From Butyricicoccus faecihominis (GTDB lineage Bacteria; Bacillota; Clostridia; Oscillospirales; Butyricicoccaceae), in assembly GCF_024462775.1 (NCBI RefSeq), contig NZ_JANGCE010000002.1:203122-267121 (forward strand): a DNA stretch of 64,000 bases. Direction: 5' to 3'. The position numbers and the translations under genes are program-made. Below, one piece after another: positions 45,065-54,109 of the stretch; position 1 is the stretch's first letter, and the number at the start of each line of letters is the position of its first letter. The notes below the pieces were generated by a model, which saw nothing but the letters and a program-made list of their open reading frames with translations, had not been told where the DNA came from and did no database searches.

Positions 45065-46138
45065 TTACCGCGCCGCTGCATATAAGTTCGTATCCCACGC
45101 GGGCACATAGGGGTGATGCCGCAGATACAGCCGGTACGCAGGATTCATTTCATGGATGAGCAGCGGCAGCTCAAAAAAGTCCGCGCTGGTGTGATAGGCC
45201 GCGATATTCAAGGCAGGGCCAAAGCGCCGGATCGTTTCCCGCGCACCCGCGATCGCTTGCCGTTCTGCCCCTTCCACATCCATTTTTAAATAGGTGCAGG
45301 GCGCGCCGTTCAGCACGCTGTCCAGCGCGCGCATTTCGGTTTTCACACCATCGCGCGCCACACGGCTTTGCCGCCCGGCCTTAGCCGCGAAGGTAAGCGT
45401 GGTATCCTCCCGCCATGCGCCCGCCTGCACCAGATGAATTTCCCCCGTGAGATTTTCCGCCGCATAGGCCGAAAGCTTGCGAAAGCTTCGCGCATCCGGC
45501 TCTAACGCGGTGATGGAAGCGTAGCGGCCCTTCGTATGATGCAGAAATTCGCGGACCGTATCGCCGGTATACGCGCCCAGATCGGCAAAATGTTCGTTTT
45601 CTCCCAGACAAAGCAGGTTTTCAAATGCTTCGGCCTTTTCCGTTTCACATCCAAACAGATACCGCAGGCGGCCCGAAAGCTTAAAGCGCACCGTGTCCAA
45701 AAACACCTGCCGCGAACGCTCGTCCGCCAGCAGTTCATACGCGCGGGCCATGGCGGCCTGATTTTGCCGGGCGAAAGCCGCATCGAACACCGGCCCGGGC
45801 ACCACGGGCACATCGGGCGCAAACACGTCGTACCGCGCGTCCAGATCGGTAAAGCGCCGAAGCAGCTCGGGCCGCTGGCTGGCAAAGCAGATGACGATCA
45901 CGATATTCTCCGACAGCCGTTCGGTCACGCCGGAGAGCGTTTCCACCGGGAAGCCCCGAAAGGAATGGCCGCGCACGAAGCCGTCGCTTGCAAACACGGC
46001 GGCCGCGCGTATGCCGCGCGCTTCAAATTCGTTTAAGACCTTATCCGCTCCATCGCCCATGCCATAAAGCGCGATCGGGCGCTTTTCATCCCGCAGTACA
46101 TTCCACACGGATCGTTCCAACCGGTCAAAGTCCATCAT
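45065..46138 (-). CDS. FkbM-family SAM methyltransferase
   Basis: 357 residues. The N-terminal ~150 residues resemble a nucleotide-binding domain (KRPIALYGMGDGADKVLNEF). The C-terminal FkbM domain has FADLGAYTGDTVREF (SAM loop), ALEPDARSFRKL and YLKMDVEGAERQAIAGA. FkbM enzymes methylate sugar or polyketide hydroxyls. It is divergent from the small-protein/glycosyltransferase pair, so a role in modifying the same glycan is possible. Confidence 0.9.
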   Translation of the reverse strand: MMDFDRLERSVWNVLRDEKRPIALYGMGDGADKVLNEFEARGIRAAAVFASDGFVRGHSFRGFPVETLSGVTERLSENIVIVICFASQRPELLRRFTDLDARYDVFAPDVPVVPGPVFDAAFARQNQAAMARAYELLADERSRQVFLDTVRFKLSGRLRYLFGCETEKAEAFENLLCLGENEHFADLGAYTGDTVREFLHHTKGRYASITALEPDARSFRKLSAYAAENLTGEIHLVQAGAWREDTTLTFAAKAGRQSRVARDGVKTEMRALDSVLNGAPCTYLKMDVEGAERQAIAGARETIRRFGPALNIAAYHTSADFFELPLLIHEMNPAYRLYLRHHPYVPAWDTNLYAAAR

Positions 46139-46170
46139 TCTTTCCTCCTGCCCGCCCTATCAAAACAAGC

Positions 46171-46403
46171 GGTATACTAGCCGTTTCGCGGTTAGTATAC
46201 CACAGCGGCAAGCAATTCCGAAGAGTCAAAACACACCTAAGAGCCGCTGATGGTATAATTAATTCAATCCGGGTATAATAAGCGTTTTGCGGCTATTATA
46301 CCACAGCGGCATGCGCAAATAAAGCTATCAGCATTCGCTAAGCGCCGCTGATGGTATAATTAATTTAATCCGGGTATAATAGCCGTTTTGCGGCTATTAT
46401 ACC
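46171..46403. repeat. Tandem ~101-bp palindromic repeats (three hairpins)
   Basis: Three 31-bp hairpins at exact 101-bp steps: 46171-46201, 46272-46302 and 46373-46403. The third is perfect apart from the loop (GGTATAATAGCCG / CGGCTATTATACC). Spacers start CACAGCGGC and end GCCGCTGATGGTATAATTAATT, so each also folds on itself, while its centre has diverged. The array fills the gap between FkbM and the small-protein gene. Not CRISPR: repeats are longer than the spacers and palindromic. Confidence 0.8.
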
Positions 46404-46473
46404 ATATTTTCGCACCGGTTGCAAAGTGACCGGTCCCCAACGAAAAATAACCGCGCAAACGACCAAATTCTCG

Positions 46474-46502
46474 TTGCGGTTTTCCTCCCCTTCCAGTATA
46501 AT
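46474..46502 (+). promoter_or_regulatory. Promoter of the small-protein/glycosyltransferase operon
   Basis: -35 TTGCGG (46474-46479), a 17-bp spacer and -10 TATAAT (46497-46502). Confidence 0.7.
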
Positions 46503-46540
46503 TTAAATATACGAAATTATTGGAGGGGGAGGTGCGGCCC

Positions 46541-46993
46541 ATGGCTTTGTCAAACGGCATCCTTGCCATGAACCCGGACAAGTACCGTGAAATGGACGGT
46601 GTAGTGTTCGACCTGAACAGCTATGCCCGCCATTGCCAACCTTCCGAGCCCGAAGTCCCCGCGGAAGAGCCCGCCGTTCCGGCCGCTGCCGCGCCCGCGC
46701 CGGTGTTCGCGGTCGATCCGTTCCACGCGGGCTGGTACGAAGCGGAGGAGGGACAGGCCCCCGTGCCCATCATGGGCGGCTTCCTGCCGCCGGATGAGAC
46801 CTGCGCTGTTACCGAGGGCGCGATCACCGTGACGCGCACCGTGTTTGTACGCCCCGGTTCCGGCTCCGGTTCGTCCTACACGACCTCATACACCACTTCT
46901 TACCGCATATCCTATCTGGGCTCCGGTTCGGGCTCCTATGTCTTCGGCTCGTGCGTCTATCTGGCGGGCGGTTACGGATTGGAGCTGATCTGA
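46541..46993 (+). CDS. Ser/Gly/Tyr-rich small protein of unknown function
   Basis: 150 residues from the ATG at 46541 after GGGGGAGG. The N-terminal third (LAMNPDKYREMDGVVFDLNS) is followed by a Pro/Ala/Glu linker (EVPAEEPAVPAAAAPAPV), a short conserved-looking part (DPFHAGWYEAEEG) and a low-complexity tail rich in Ser, Gly, Tyr and Thr (SGSGSSYTTSYTTSYRISYL, then GSGSGSYVFG). No signal peptide or membrane segment. The stop overlaps the next start (TGATG). The tail is a plausible glycosylation or modification target for the neighbours; I do not recognise the family. Confidence 0.8.
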   Translation: MALSNGILAMNPDKYREMDGVVFDLNSYARHCQPSEPEVPAEEPAVPAAAAPAPVFAVDPFHAGWYEAEEGQAPVPIMGGFLPPDETCAVTEGAITVTRTVFVRPGSGSGSSYTTSYTTSYRISYLGSGSGSYVFGSCVYLAGGYGLELI

Positions 46994-47844
46994 TGCATGC
47001 TTTTCACTCCAACTGGACGCGGCCCTTCTTTGCCCGTAACCCGGGCGGCGACTACGCAGTAGAACCGTTCGAGCTGCTCACCACCGCGCTCTCCGCGCTT
47101 CAGTGGCAGCGCGAAAACGGCGCCATTTCCATGCTGTGCGACACTGTGGCCGCGCGCTACTACGAAGCGCTCGGCCTTTTCTTTTTATGGAACGGCGGGG
47201 TCTATCCCCTGCTGGACGATATCCCGGCGGACGTCAACCCCATCGCCTTTTGGGCGGCGGGCAAGCTGTACGCGCTCGCGGCCCTGCGCGCGCCCTGCGT
47301 CATGATCGATACGGATTTTATCGTGTGGAAGCCAATCGCTCCGCTGCTGAACGAGCTGGACGCCGCCGCCATCCACCGGGAGGACATCTCCCCCGGCATC
47401 TATCCCGGCCCCGAAGCCTTTGGCCGTTCGCAGGGATTTGACTTGTCTGCGCTCGATTGGACCGTGCGGCCGCTCAACACCGCGCTCGCGTACTTTGGAA
47501 GCGACGCTTTCCGCCGGTTTTATACCGATACCGCGATTAGCTTTATACGCTCCGCGCCCGAGGCGGACGATGTGCTCACCTATATGGTCTTTGCCGAACA
47601 GCGTATGCTCGCCATGTGCGCGGCGGGCTACGGCGCGCACGTTGCCGCCCTGTCCGATCTACCCGGCCTATTTGGCGGTCAGGCGTATTACACCCATGTC
47701 TGGGGCTTCAAACAGCAAATGCGCGATAACAGCGAACTTTACAGTGATTTTTGCCGCCGCTGTGCCGCCCGCCTGTGCCGCGATTTTCCCGAAGCGGCGG
47801 AGCAGATCGCCAAGGTCCCCTCGCTCGCGCCTTACTTTGCATAA
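46993..47844 (+). CDS. Putative glycosyltransferase (DUF6734-like)
   Basis: 283 residues. Contains a GT-A-style metal motif, APCVMIDTDFIVWKPI (DxD), in the right sequence setting, and conserved aromatic stretches (QAYYTHVWGFKQQMR). Resemblance to DUF6734 proteins is from memory; donor and acceptor are unknown. Translationally coupled to the Ser/Gly/Tyr-rich protein, which suggests that protein is its substrate or partner. Confidence 0.75.
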   Translation: MHAFHSNWTRPFFARNPGGDYAVEPFELLTTALSALQWQRENGAISMLCDTVAARYYEALGLFFLWNGGVYPLLDDIPADVNPIAFWAAGKLYALAALRAPCVMIDTDFIVWKPIAPLLNELDAAAIHREDISPGIYPGPEAFGRSQGFDLSALDWTVRPLNTALAYFGSDAFRRFYTDTAISFIRSAPEADDVLTYMVFAEQRMLAMCAAGYGAHVAALSDLPGLFGGQAYYTHVWGFKQQMRDNSELYSDFCRRCAARLCRDFPEAAEQIAKVPSLAPYFA

Positions 47845-47882
47845 CGACAGGCGTTTGGCAAGAAAACAGTGCATTGAAAAAC

Positions 47883-47921
47883 GGGTCTGACTCGGAAGGA
47901 TTTTCGAGTCAGGCCCTTTTT
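47883..47921 (+). terminator. Terminator of the small-protein/glycosyltransferase operon
   Basis: A 12-bp stem (GGGTCTGACTCG / CGAGTCAGGCCC, one G-U pair, 10-nt loop) followed by TTTTTA. The following ~220 bp up to 48144 hold a GC-rich inverted repeat (AGCGGCG / GCCGCT near 48015-48048) and an open C-terminal-like reading (YPEGIRQAIYHLKDEK) without a start codon, possibly a gene remnant. Confidence 0.85.
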
Positions 47922-48144
47922 ATATACACAAAGCGACATAAGCAAAAGGAAAAACATCAATTATCCAGAAGGGATTCGTCAAGCGATCTACCATCTAAAA
48001 GACGAAAAATAAGAGAGCGGCGTCCAGTCGTCAAACAAGCCGCCGCTCCCCAGATGCACAACCGTCCAAAAGGACAGAGCGCATAAATATTATACACTAT
48101 ACGCCCTCCCTCTTTCAAGCGGTTGTAAAAGAAAGAGTGACATT

Positions 48145-48432
48145 ATGGAAAACGGATACCATTCATTTGCAACAAACTTTAAGGATTGCTGCGCCCGCTC
48201 CTGTACCCGCTTGGCGTACGAAAAGGAGAAAACAGATCCAGACTTTATCACTGCATCGCAGGAGTGCAGTGAGCTTTATCAATCAATACAGGCAAAGTTG
48301 TCTGGCGACGCACTCCTGCTCAACAGATTTGACGCTGCAAAAAATAACGAAAATGCGATCAGCGTCGAGTTTGTGTATCAACAAGGCTTTCAGGACTGTA
48401 TTTACCTCCTGCGTTGGTTAGGGCTGCTATAG
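48145..48432 (+). CDS. Small hypothetical protein
   Basis: 95 residues, MENGYHSFATNFKDCC... ending QQGFQDCIYLLRWLGLL. Mostly helical, five cysteines, AT-richer than its surroundings. The C-terminal 'whole-helix' pattern recalls small clostridial proteins such as DUF6809, but this is by eye. Weak ribosome site (AAAGAGTG). Function unknown. Confidence 0.6.
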   Translation: MENGYHSFATNFKDCCARSCTRLAYEKEKTDPDFITASQECSELYQSIQAKLSGDALLLNRFDAAKNNENAISVEFVYQQGFQDCIYLLRWLGLL

Positions 48433-48442
48433 AATAATAAAG

Positions 48443-48654
48443 GGGCTGTAAAATAAGTTCTCACAAATGAATAGAAAACAGTTGCAAAGCGAAAAATGCT
48501 ACCAATTCTGTCATTCTGAGGAGCGAAGCGACGAAGAATCTCGCGCGAACGCGCGGAATTTACACTGGGAACGCGCGTTTGCGCGAGATTCTTCACTTCG
48601 TTCAGAATGACATTTGGGTACTCTTCTATTTTGCAACAGTTTTTTTACAGTCCC
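48443..48654. mobile_element. ~211-bp MITE-like element, family B copy 1
   Basis: Terminal inverted repeats GGGCTGTAAAA / TTTTACAGTCCC with inner arms containing ...CAGTTGCAAAGCGAAAAATG and, reversed, CTATTTTGCAACAG. The centre is a REP-like palindrome (CATTCTGAGGAGCGAAGCGA ... TCAGAATG, 48512-48611). It encodes nothing. The same element in opposite orientation lies at 54110-54320. The rest of 48433-48732 shows nothing else. Confidence 0.75.
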
Positions 48655-48732
48655 TTCCATTCTTTTTAGATTAATAACCAGCAGTGAAGGCCGGGTATTT
48701 AATAAAAATTCTTTTCCCTGCACTGTTATGTA

Positions 48733-49698
48733 TCATACTTCCGGGTACGCCTTTTGCAGCTCTTCCAGCGTTGCCATGACCGCGCCTTTTTGCTGCACGG
48801 TAAGCGACGCATAGCGGGCGGAAAAGCGCAGGTAAGAGGAGAGCGTTTCCTCTGTCAGCTTTGCCAGACCGTCCGCCGTGACGCCGTCGCGAATGAGCTG
48901 ATAGAGAAACGAGCCGATGAACGAATCGCCCGCGCCCGTCGTATCGGCGACCGGCACCGCGATCGGCTCGCAGGCAGCCGAAGCGCCCTGTGTGTATACT
49001 GCCGAGCCCGCCGGCCCCTTGGTCACCAGCAGCAAACGGCAGCCGCCGGCAAAAAGCTGCTTCGCGGCTTCCCGCTCGTCCGAAACGCCGGTGACAAACG
49101 CGATCTCATCATCCGACAGCTTGACCAGATCGGCATAGGGCAGAAATTCACGGATGGCGGCGCGGCATTCTTCGGGCGAATCCCACAGCGGCAAGCGCAC
49201 ATTGGGGTCGAACGAAATGAGTGCGCCCGCCTGACGCGCCGACTCGATCGCGCGCCTGTGCGCCTGCTTTACCGGCCAATCCACCAAATCGACCGAACAG
49301 AAGTGCAGCGCGGCGCAGCCCGTAAACATCGCGGGCGTGATCTGTTCAGGCCCAAGGAAGAGATCCGCCGAGGGATTGCGGAAAAAAGAAAACTCGCGGT
49401 TGCCCGCCGCATCGAGCGAAACAAAGGCAAGGCCGGTATTTGCGCGCCCGGTGCGGAACACATACGAGGTATCCACGCCGTTGCTTTGCAGCACCTCCAG
49501 AATATGATCGCCGAACGCGTCCTCGCCCACCTGTGAGATCATGTCCGCGTCGCCTCCAAGGCGGCTGACCGCCGCGGCCACATTGGCCGGCGCGCCGCCC
49601 GCGACGCGCTCAAAATGCGTCACCTCGCGCAGCGCGCAGCCCTTTTCCTGCGGCACAAAATCGATCAGCAGCTCGCCGATCGCCACCATACGCTTCAT
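48733..49698 (-). CDS. scrK: Fructokinase, PfkB family
   Basis: 321 residues. N-terminal GELLIDFVPQEKG, substrate region GGAPANVAAAVSRLGGDADM and the catalytic DTTGAGDSFIGSFLYQLI (anion hole and base Asp). It phosphorylates the fructose freed by ScrB to fructose-6-phosphate. Last gene of the sucrose operon, 3 bp after the HAD gene. Confidence 0.92.
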   Translation of the reverse strand: MKRMVAIGELLIDFVPQEKGCALREVTHFERVAGGAPANVAAAVSRLGGDADMISQVGEDAFGDHILEVLQSNGVDTSYVFRTGRANTGLAFVSLDAAGNREFSFFRNPSADLFLGPEQITPAMFTGCAALHFCSVDLVDWPVKQAHRRAIESARQAGALISFDPNVRLPLWDSPEECRAAIREFLPYADLVKLSDDEIAFVTGVSDEREAAKQLFAGGCRLLLVTKGPAGSAVYTQGASAACEPIAVPVADTTGAGDSFIGSFLYQLIRDGVTADGLAKLTEETLSSYLRFSARYASLTVQQKGAVMATLEELQKAYPEV

Positions 49699-49701
49699 CT
49701 G

Positions 49702-50571
49702 CTACATCCCCTTCAGCACATATTTTTCGATCGCCCGCGCGACGCCGCACGCAAGGTTGGACGCGGTTACAGCGTCCGCCGCCGCGCGCACGGACGGCAA
49801 AGCGTTCTCCATCGCCACACCGAGGCCCGCCATGCGCAGCATGCTCAAATCGTTATCGCTGTCGCCCAGCGCGAGCACGCCCTCCATGCCGCAGCCCAGC
49901 CGCCCGGCGAGCGCTTCAAGCCCCCGCCCCTTGTGTACGCCCCGGCTGTTTACCTCCACATTTTTCAGCTTGCCGCCATACATGACCGATGGAGCGGTCT
50001 CAAACAGGCCCGTCCGATCGAGCGCGGCGGTCATTTCGTCCACAACCGCGGTATCGCCATGGTACAAAATGGCCTTGGTGATCCGTCCCCGCTCGCACCG
50101 CAATACCTCGCGCCATGCGTCCTCGGTCTGCACAAAGATCAGGTTTTCCCTTTGTTGTCCGCCGAAAATGTCGTGCCCGTAGGTCTCGCGCAGCGTGCGG
50201 ACAAACTTTTCAAATTCCCAGCCATAATACATATGGGTCGCGGTATACAAACACGGGTCAGTGCCAAAGGCGGCGCAAACCGCTTGTAAAGCGGCAAGCG
50301 CGGCGTCATCCAATCCCGCAAACAAAACCGGCTCTCCCTGCGGCAACGGCCGTACATCGGCGCCATTGGCCGTGACCGCCCAATCCGCGGGCGCGAGCAG
50401 CTGTTCGCTGTACCAGCCGGCGTCCAGATAGTTGCGGCCGGTGCACAGAGCGACCTGCGCGCCGTTAAGCTGCGCCTGACGGATCGCGCGCGCGTTTTCC
50501 GGCGGCACGCGGCTGTTTTCATCCAGCAGCGTACCGTCCAAATCGATCGCTATCAGCCGGTACTGCGGCAT
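49702..50571 (-). CDS. Cof-type HAD phosphatase
   Basis: 289 residues. Motif I IAIDLDGTLLDENSRV, motif III Lys region and motif IV LALGDSDNDLSMLRMAG, with a C2-type cap. These act on phosphosugars or cofactors such as FMN. Within the sucrose operon it may relieve sugar-phosphate stress; that is inference. Confidence 0.92.
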   Translation of the reverse strand: MPQYRLIAIDLDGTLLDENSRVPPENARAIRQAQLNGAQVALCTGRNYLDAGWYSEQLLAPADWAVTANGADVRPLPQGEPVLFAGLDDAALAALQAVCAAFGTDPCLYTATHMYYGWEFEKFVRTLRETYGHDIFGGQQRENLIFVQTEDAWREVLRCERGRITKAILYHGDTAVVDEMTAALDRTGLFETAPSVMYGGKLKNVEVNSRGVHKGRGLEALAGRLGCGMEGVLALGDSDNDLSMLRMAGLGVAMENALPSVRAAADAVTASNLACGVARAIEKYVLKGM

Positions 50572-50594
50572 TGACGCGTCTCCCCTTTCCTGAT

Positions 50595-51986
50595 TCAGCG
50601 TTTAATCGTGAGCGAGCCCATTTCCCAAAGACGCACCTCGCCCTTTCCGGTTAAGCGCACGCCCCGCGCGTCCGGCCGCGGGTAGTAGCGCGTAGTGAGC
50701 ACGCTTTCCCCGTGATTGACGAAAATTTCAAGCGACGAGGTATCGGCCAGAATGCGTAGCGCGCACACCTCGCCCACCTTGGCATGGCGCACGGTGCGGC
50801 CCGCGCCGCCGCCGGTGAACGAAAGGGTCATTTCTCCCTGTCCCCATTCTAACACAGCGCTATCCCGGATGACAAGACCGCCCTTCGCGCAATCCGTGAG
50901 TTCCAGATCGAACACCGCCGCGTCCCCAGCCTCGACCGGTCCCCGGCGAAGCGTTTGCAGCTCCGCAGCCGGATAGCGCAGCATACGGCCGTTTTGCCAA
51001 TCGCACCGGCAAGGCACGGTCATGGCGTGCTGCCAACCATAGGCCACGGTCAGATTTTCATACGGCGCGTCCGGCATGCCCATCCAGCCGATCAGCAGGC
51101 GGCGCTCCCCGTCCAAAAAGGTCTGCGGCGCGTAAAAATCAAACCCGGTATCCATCTCACGGTACGCGCCGAGCGTATAGGCCGAACGAAAATCGCCGTC
51201 CAGCGGGAAATATCCGCAGGAATACACGTTTTGAAACGTATCGCGCCCGTGCTCCACGCCCTGCGGCGAACAGACCGCGACCCATTGGCCATTCAGTTCA
51301 AACAGGTCGGGGCATTCCCACATATAGCCGAACGCGTCGGGCGTTGTGATCGTGTTGATATGCGTCCAATGCCGCTTGTCGCGTGATTCAAAGACGAGCA
51401 GCTCACCCCTGTTTTCCAGCGTGCGCGCGCCCTGCACCATATAATACGCCCCGTCGTACGCGAAAACCTTGGGATCGCGCACATGACAGGTCAGCCCGGC
51501 GGGATAGTCCCGGTTTTCCAAAAGCAGCTCGTTGGACTGGGCCGTCACGCCGTCCCGGCAAACGGCCAGCGCGGTGTTGTGTCCGCGCCCCTCGGTCACA
51601 TAGTCAAAATCGCCGGGGTGCTTGACGTTTCCGGTGTAATATAGGTACATCACACCGTCCTCCACCAGCGCGGAGCCCGAATATACGCCGTGCAGGTCCC
51701 ATGTCTGATCCGGATACAGCAGGGGCGGCAGCTGCTCCCACTGGACAAGGTCGCGGCTGCGGTAATGCCCCCAATGCTTGACCCCGCCGGTCGAATCGAA
51801 CGGGCCGTACTGATAAAACACATGGTACCAATCCCCGCAGCGGCATAAGCCGTTGGGATCGTTCATCCAGCCGACGGGCGGCATGAGATGAAAGCGGAGG
51901 CGGTAGGGGTCCTGCTCCGCGCGGGCAAGCCCCTGCCGCTCCGCCTCGGCGACAAGGCGGGCAAGGTCGCGGTGCAAAGCATTCAT
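50595..51986 (-). CDS. scrB: Sucrose-6-phosphate hydrolase (GH32)
   Basis: 463 residues. Nucleophile motif PPVGWMNDPNGLCR (Asp), RDPKVFAYDGAYYMVQGA (transition-state Asp) and acid/base Glu in YMWECPDLFELNGQW; C-terminal beta-sandwich. No signal peptide, so cytosolic, as needed to split PTS-made sucrose-6-phosphate to glucose-6-phosphate and fructose. 16 bp after scrA. Confidence 0.96.
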   Translation of the reverse strand: MNALHRDLARLVAEAERQGLARAEQDPYRLRFHLMPPVGWMNDPNGLCRCGDWYHVFYQYGPFDSTGGVKHWGHYRSRDLVQWEQLPPLLYPDQTWDLHGVYSGSALVEDGVMYLYYTGNVKHPGDFDYVTEGRGHNTALAVCRDGVTAQSNELLLENRDYPAGLTCHVRDPKVFAYDGAYYMVQGARTLENRGELLVFESRDKRHWTHINTITTPDAFGYMWECPDLFELNGQWVAVCSPQGVEHGRDTFQNVYSCGYFPLDGDFRSAYTLGAYREMDTGFDFYAPQTFLDGERRLLIGWMGMPDAPYENLTVAYGWQHAMTVPCRCDWQNGRMLRYPAAELQTLRRGPVEAGDAAVFDLELTDCAKGGLVIRDSAVLEWGQGEMTLSFTGGGAGRTVRHAKVGEVCALRILADTSSLEIFVNHGESVLTTRYYPRPDARGVRLTGKGEVRLWEMGSLTIKR

Positions 51987-52002
51987 ATCCGTTTTCCCTC
52001 CG

Positions 52003-53913
52003 TTATTTGGATAGCGTGAGCAGCGTGTCCTTGACCGCGCCGACCGCGCCTAACGTTTTCTGTACCGCCTGATAATCGTCCGAATTGGTGACGATGACGG
52101 GAATGATGGTCTTGTAGCCCTCGGCTTCTATCGCTTTCAGGTCGCATTCGAGCAGCAGGTCGCCCGCCTTAACATGCGCGCCTTCCTGCGCGTGGCCGGT
52201 AAAATGCTTGCCGTTTAAATTGACGGTGTCGATGCCCACATGGATCAGAAGCTCGGCCCCGTTATCGCAGGTCAGGCCGACCGCGTGTCCCATCACGGTC
52301 TCAACGGTCGCGTCGCAGGGGGCGAACACCTTGCCCTCCTCGGGTTGGACGGCCACGCCCTTGCCGAGCACCTCGGCGGCGAAGGCCTCATCCCCCGTTT
52401 CGGAGAGCGGTACCGCGCGGCCGGTCACGGGCGAGGCGATCGATACCGAAGCGGTCTGCGCGGCGGGAACGGATACCGGCGTTTGCTCTTCCGGTATTTG
52501 GAGCGGCGCTTCCGTCCGGTCTTCCTCGGGCGATTCTTCCTTAATGCCCATGATCCAAGACAGCGCGAAGGCCACGCCCGCCGCGATGACGACGGTGATC
52601 ACATATTGGACCGGACGGTGCAGGTGCAGCAGGATACCGAAAATACCGGTAACGCCCGTGCCGGTCGCGCCCAGATGGACGATGGAGGCGTACAGCGCGC
52701 CGCACGCGCCGCCGATTGATCCGGCGATGAACGGACGGAGATAGCGCAGGTTGACGCCGAAGATCGCGGGCTCCGTAATGCCAAGGAACGCGGAAAGCGA
52801 AGCGGGCAGCGCCATGGCCTTCAGCTTTTTATTGCGTGTTTTGAGCGCGACCGCGAGCGCCGCGCCGCCCTGCGCCACGTTGGCGGCCGAAGCCAGCGGC
52901 AGCCAGAAGGTCAGGCCGTATGCCGCGAGCTGTCCCAGATCGATGATGGTATACATGTGATGGATGCCGGAAACGACCGTAGTCGCGTACACGCCGCCCA
53001 TGAGGAACGAACCGATGCCAAACGGGATGGCGATCAGCCACTGCACGCCGGAAATGATGTTGTTTTCGATAAAGGTGAACACCGGGCCGATGGCCGCGAG
53101 CGTCATATAGCCGGTGACGAAAACGGATACCAGCGGTGTGACGAACAGATCGAGCATGGCGGGCACGATCTTATGCAGCCGTTTTTCGATAAAACACATA
53201 ACCCAAACCGCAATGATGACCGGAATGACATGCCCCTGATAACCGACGAGCGGCACCTCATACAGGCCGAAGAACACGGACTGCATGGTGTGTACGCCTT
53301 CGGTCGCCACCGTCCATGCGTTTTGCAGGTTGGGGTGCAGCATGATCATGCCGATGACCGCGCCCAAAAACGGGTTGCCGCCAAACACCTTGGCCGCGGA
53401 AAACGCGATCAGGATGGGCAGGAACACATAGGCGACGTTGGAAAAGAGCTGCGCGAACACATAGAACGAACCGCTGGTGTTCAGTTCGATAAAACCGTTA
53501 CCCACCATGAAGTTCAAAGACTCCATGATGCCCATCAGGAAGCCGGAGGCGACGATCGCGGGAATGATCGGCACGAAGATATCGCCCAGCGTTTTAATCG
53601 CGCGTTGGAACCAGTTGCCCTTTTTGGCGGCGGCGGCCTTTACCTCGTCCTTAGAGGCGGCGGACGCGCCGGACTGACGGATAAATTCGTCGTATACCTT
53701 ATTGACCGTGCCTGTGCCGAAGATGATCTGGAGTTGTCCCTGCGCCTCGAACACGCCCTGCACGCCTTCGGCGTTCTCCAGCTTTTTCTTTTGCACCTTA
53801 CCATTATCCGCAATGACCAGCCTGAGTCTGGTCGCGCAGTGCGCCGCGGATACGATGTTGTCTTTGCCGCCGATGCAGGCGAGCACTTCAGAAGCCGCTC
53901 TCTGATAATCCAT
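52003..53913 (-). CDS. scrA: Sucrose PTS transporter, EIIBCA
   Basis: 636 residues in the order B-C-A. EIIB phospho-Cys in VSAAHCATRLRLVI; EIIC membrane domain of the glucose-sucrose type (PIIPAIVASGFLMGIMESLN; TEPAIFGVNLRYLRPF); EIIA with LLIHVGIDTVNLNGKHFTGH (phospho-His). It imports and phosphorylates sucrose at the membrane. A sugar other than sucrose (e.g. trehalose) is excluded mainly by the neighbours scrB and scrK. Confidence 0.94.
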   Translation of the reverse strand: MDYQRAASEVLACIGGKDNIVSAAHCATRLRLVIADNGKVQKKKLENAEGVQGVFEAQGQLQIIFGTGTVNKVYDEFIRQSGASAASKDEVKAAAAKKGNWFQRAIKTLGDIFVPIIPAIVASGFLMGIMESLNFMVGNGFIELNTSGSFYVFAQLFSNVAYVFLPILIAFSAAKVFGGNPFLGAVIGMIMLHPNLQNAWTVATEGVHTMQSVFFGLYEVPLVGYQGHVIPVIIAVWVMCFIEKRLHKIVPAMLDLFVTPLVSVFVTGYMTLAAIGPVFTFIENNIISGVQWLIAIPFGIGSFLMGGVYATTVVSGIHHMYTIIDLGQLAAYGLTFWLPLASAANVAQGGAALAVALKTRNKKLKAMALPASLSAFLGITEPAIFGVNLRYLRPFIAGSIGGACGALYASIVHLGATGTGVTGIFGILLHLHRPVQYVITVVIAAGVAFALSWIMGIKEESPEEDRTEAPLQIPEEQTPVSVPAAQTASVSIASPVTGRAVPLSETGDEAFAAEVLGKGVAVQPEEGKVFAPCDATVETVMGHAVGLTCDNGAELLIHVGIDTVNLNGKHFTGHAQEGAHVKAGDLLLECDLKAIEAEGYKTIIPVIVTNSDDYQAVQKTLGAVGAVKDTLLTLSK

Positions 53914-53938
53914 GCCTTGTTCCGCCTTTCTCTTTTAT

Positions 53939-53954
53939 GTGAAATCGTTTTCAC
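53939..53954. promoter_or_regulatory. ScrR (LacI-type) operator
   Basis: A perfect 16-bp inverted repeat GTGAAATCGTTTTCAC with a central CG, the form recognised by LacI-family proteins. It covers roughly +5 to +20 of the scrA transcript, as a roadblock or repression site. Confidence 0.82.
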
Positions 53955-53965
53955 TTTATGATTTC

Positions 53966-53994
53966 ATTATAGGACCGTTGCCTCTGTTTGTAAA
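53966..53994 (-). promoter_or_regulatory. Promoter of the scrA-scrB-HAD-scrK operon
   Basis: Minus strand: -35 TTTACA (53989-53994), a 17-bp spacer and -10 TATAAT (53966-53971). Confidence 0.78.
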
Positions 53995-54109
53995 TCCGCA
54001 TTCTATCCAAATTTAGCGCTCTGTTTTTGCGCATTTCACCGAAAGCACAAGTTAGTTTTCCCCATCTTGAAAGAATCATCCTTTGGAATTCGGTTGCCAC
54101 AAAGCGAAA

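Noticed and set aside
46171..46403. CRISPR array
   Set aside because: Units are 101 bp with palindromic repeats and conserved spacer ends; there are only three, and no cas genes are near.
47919..48012. Possible gene fragment ending YPEGIRQAIYHLKDEK
   Set aside because: No start codon or ribosome site and short; at most a remnant.
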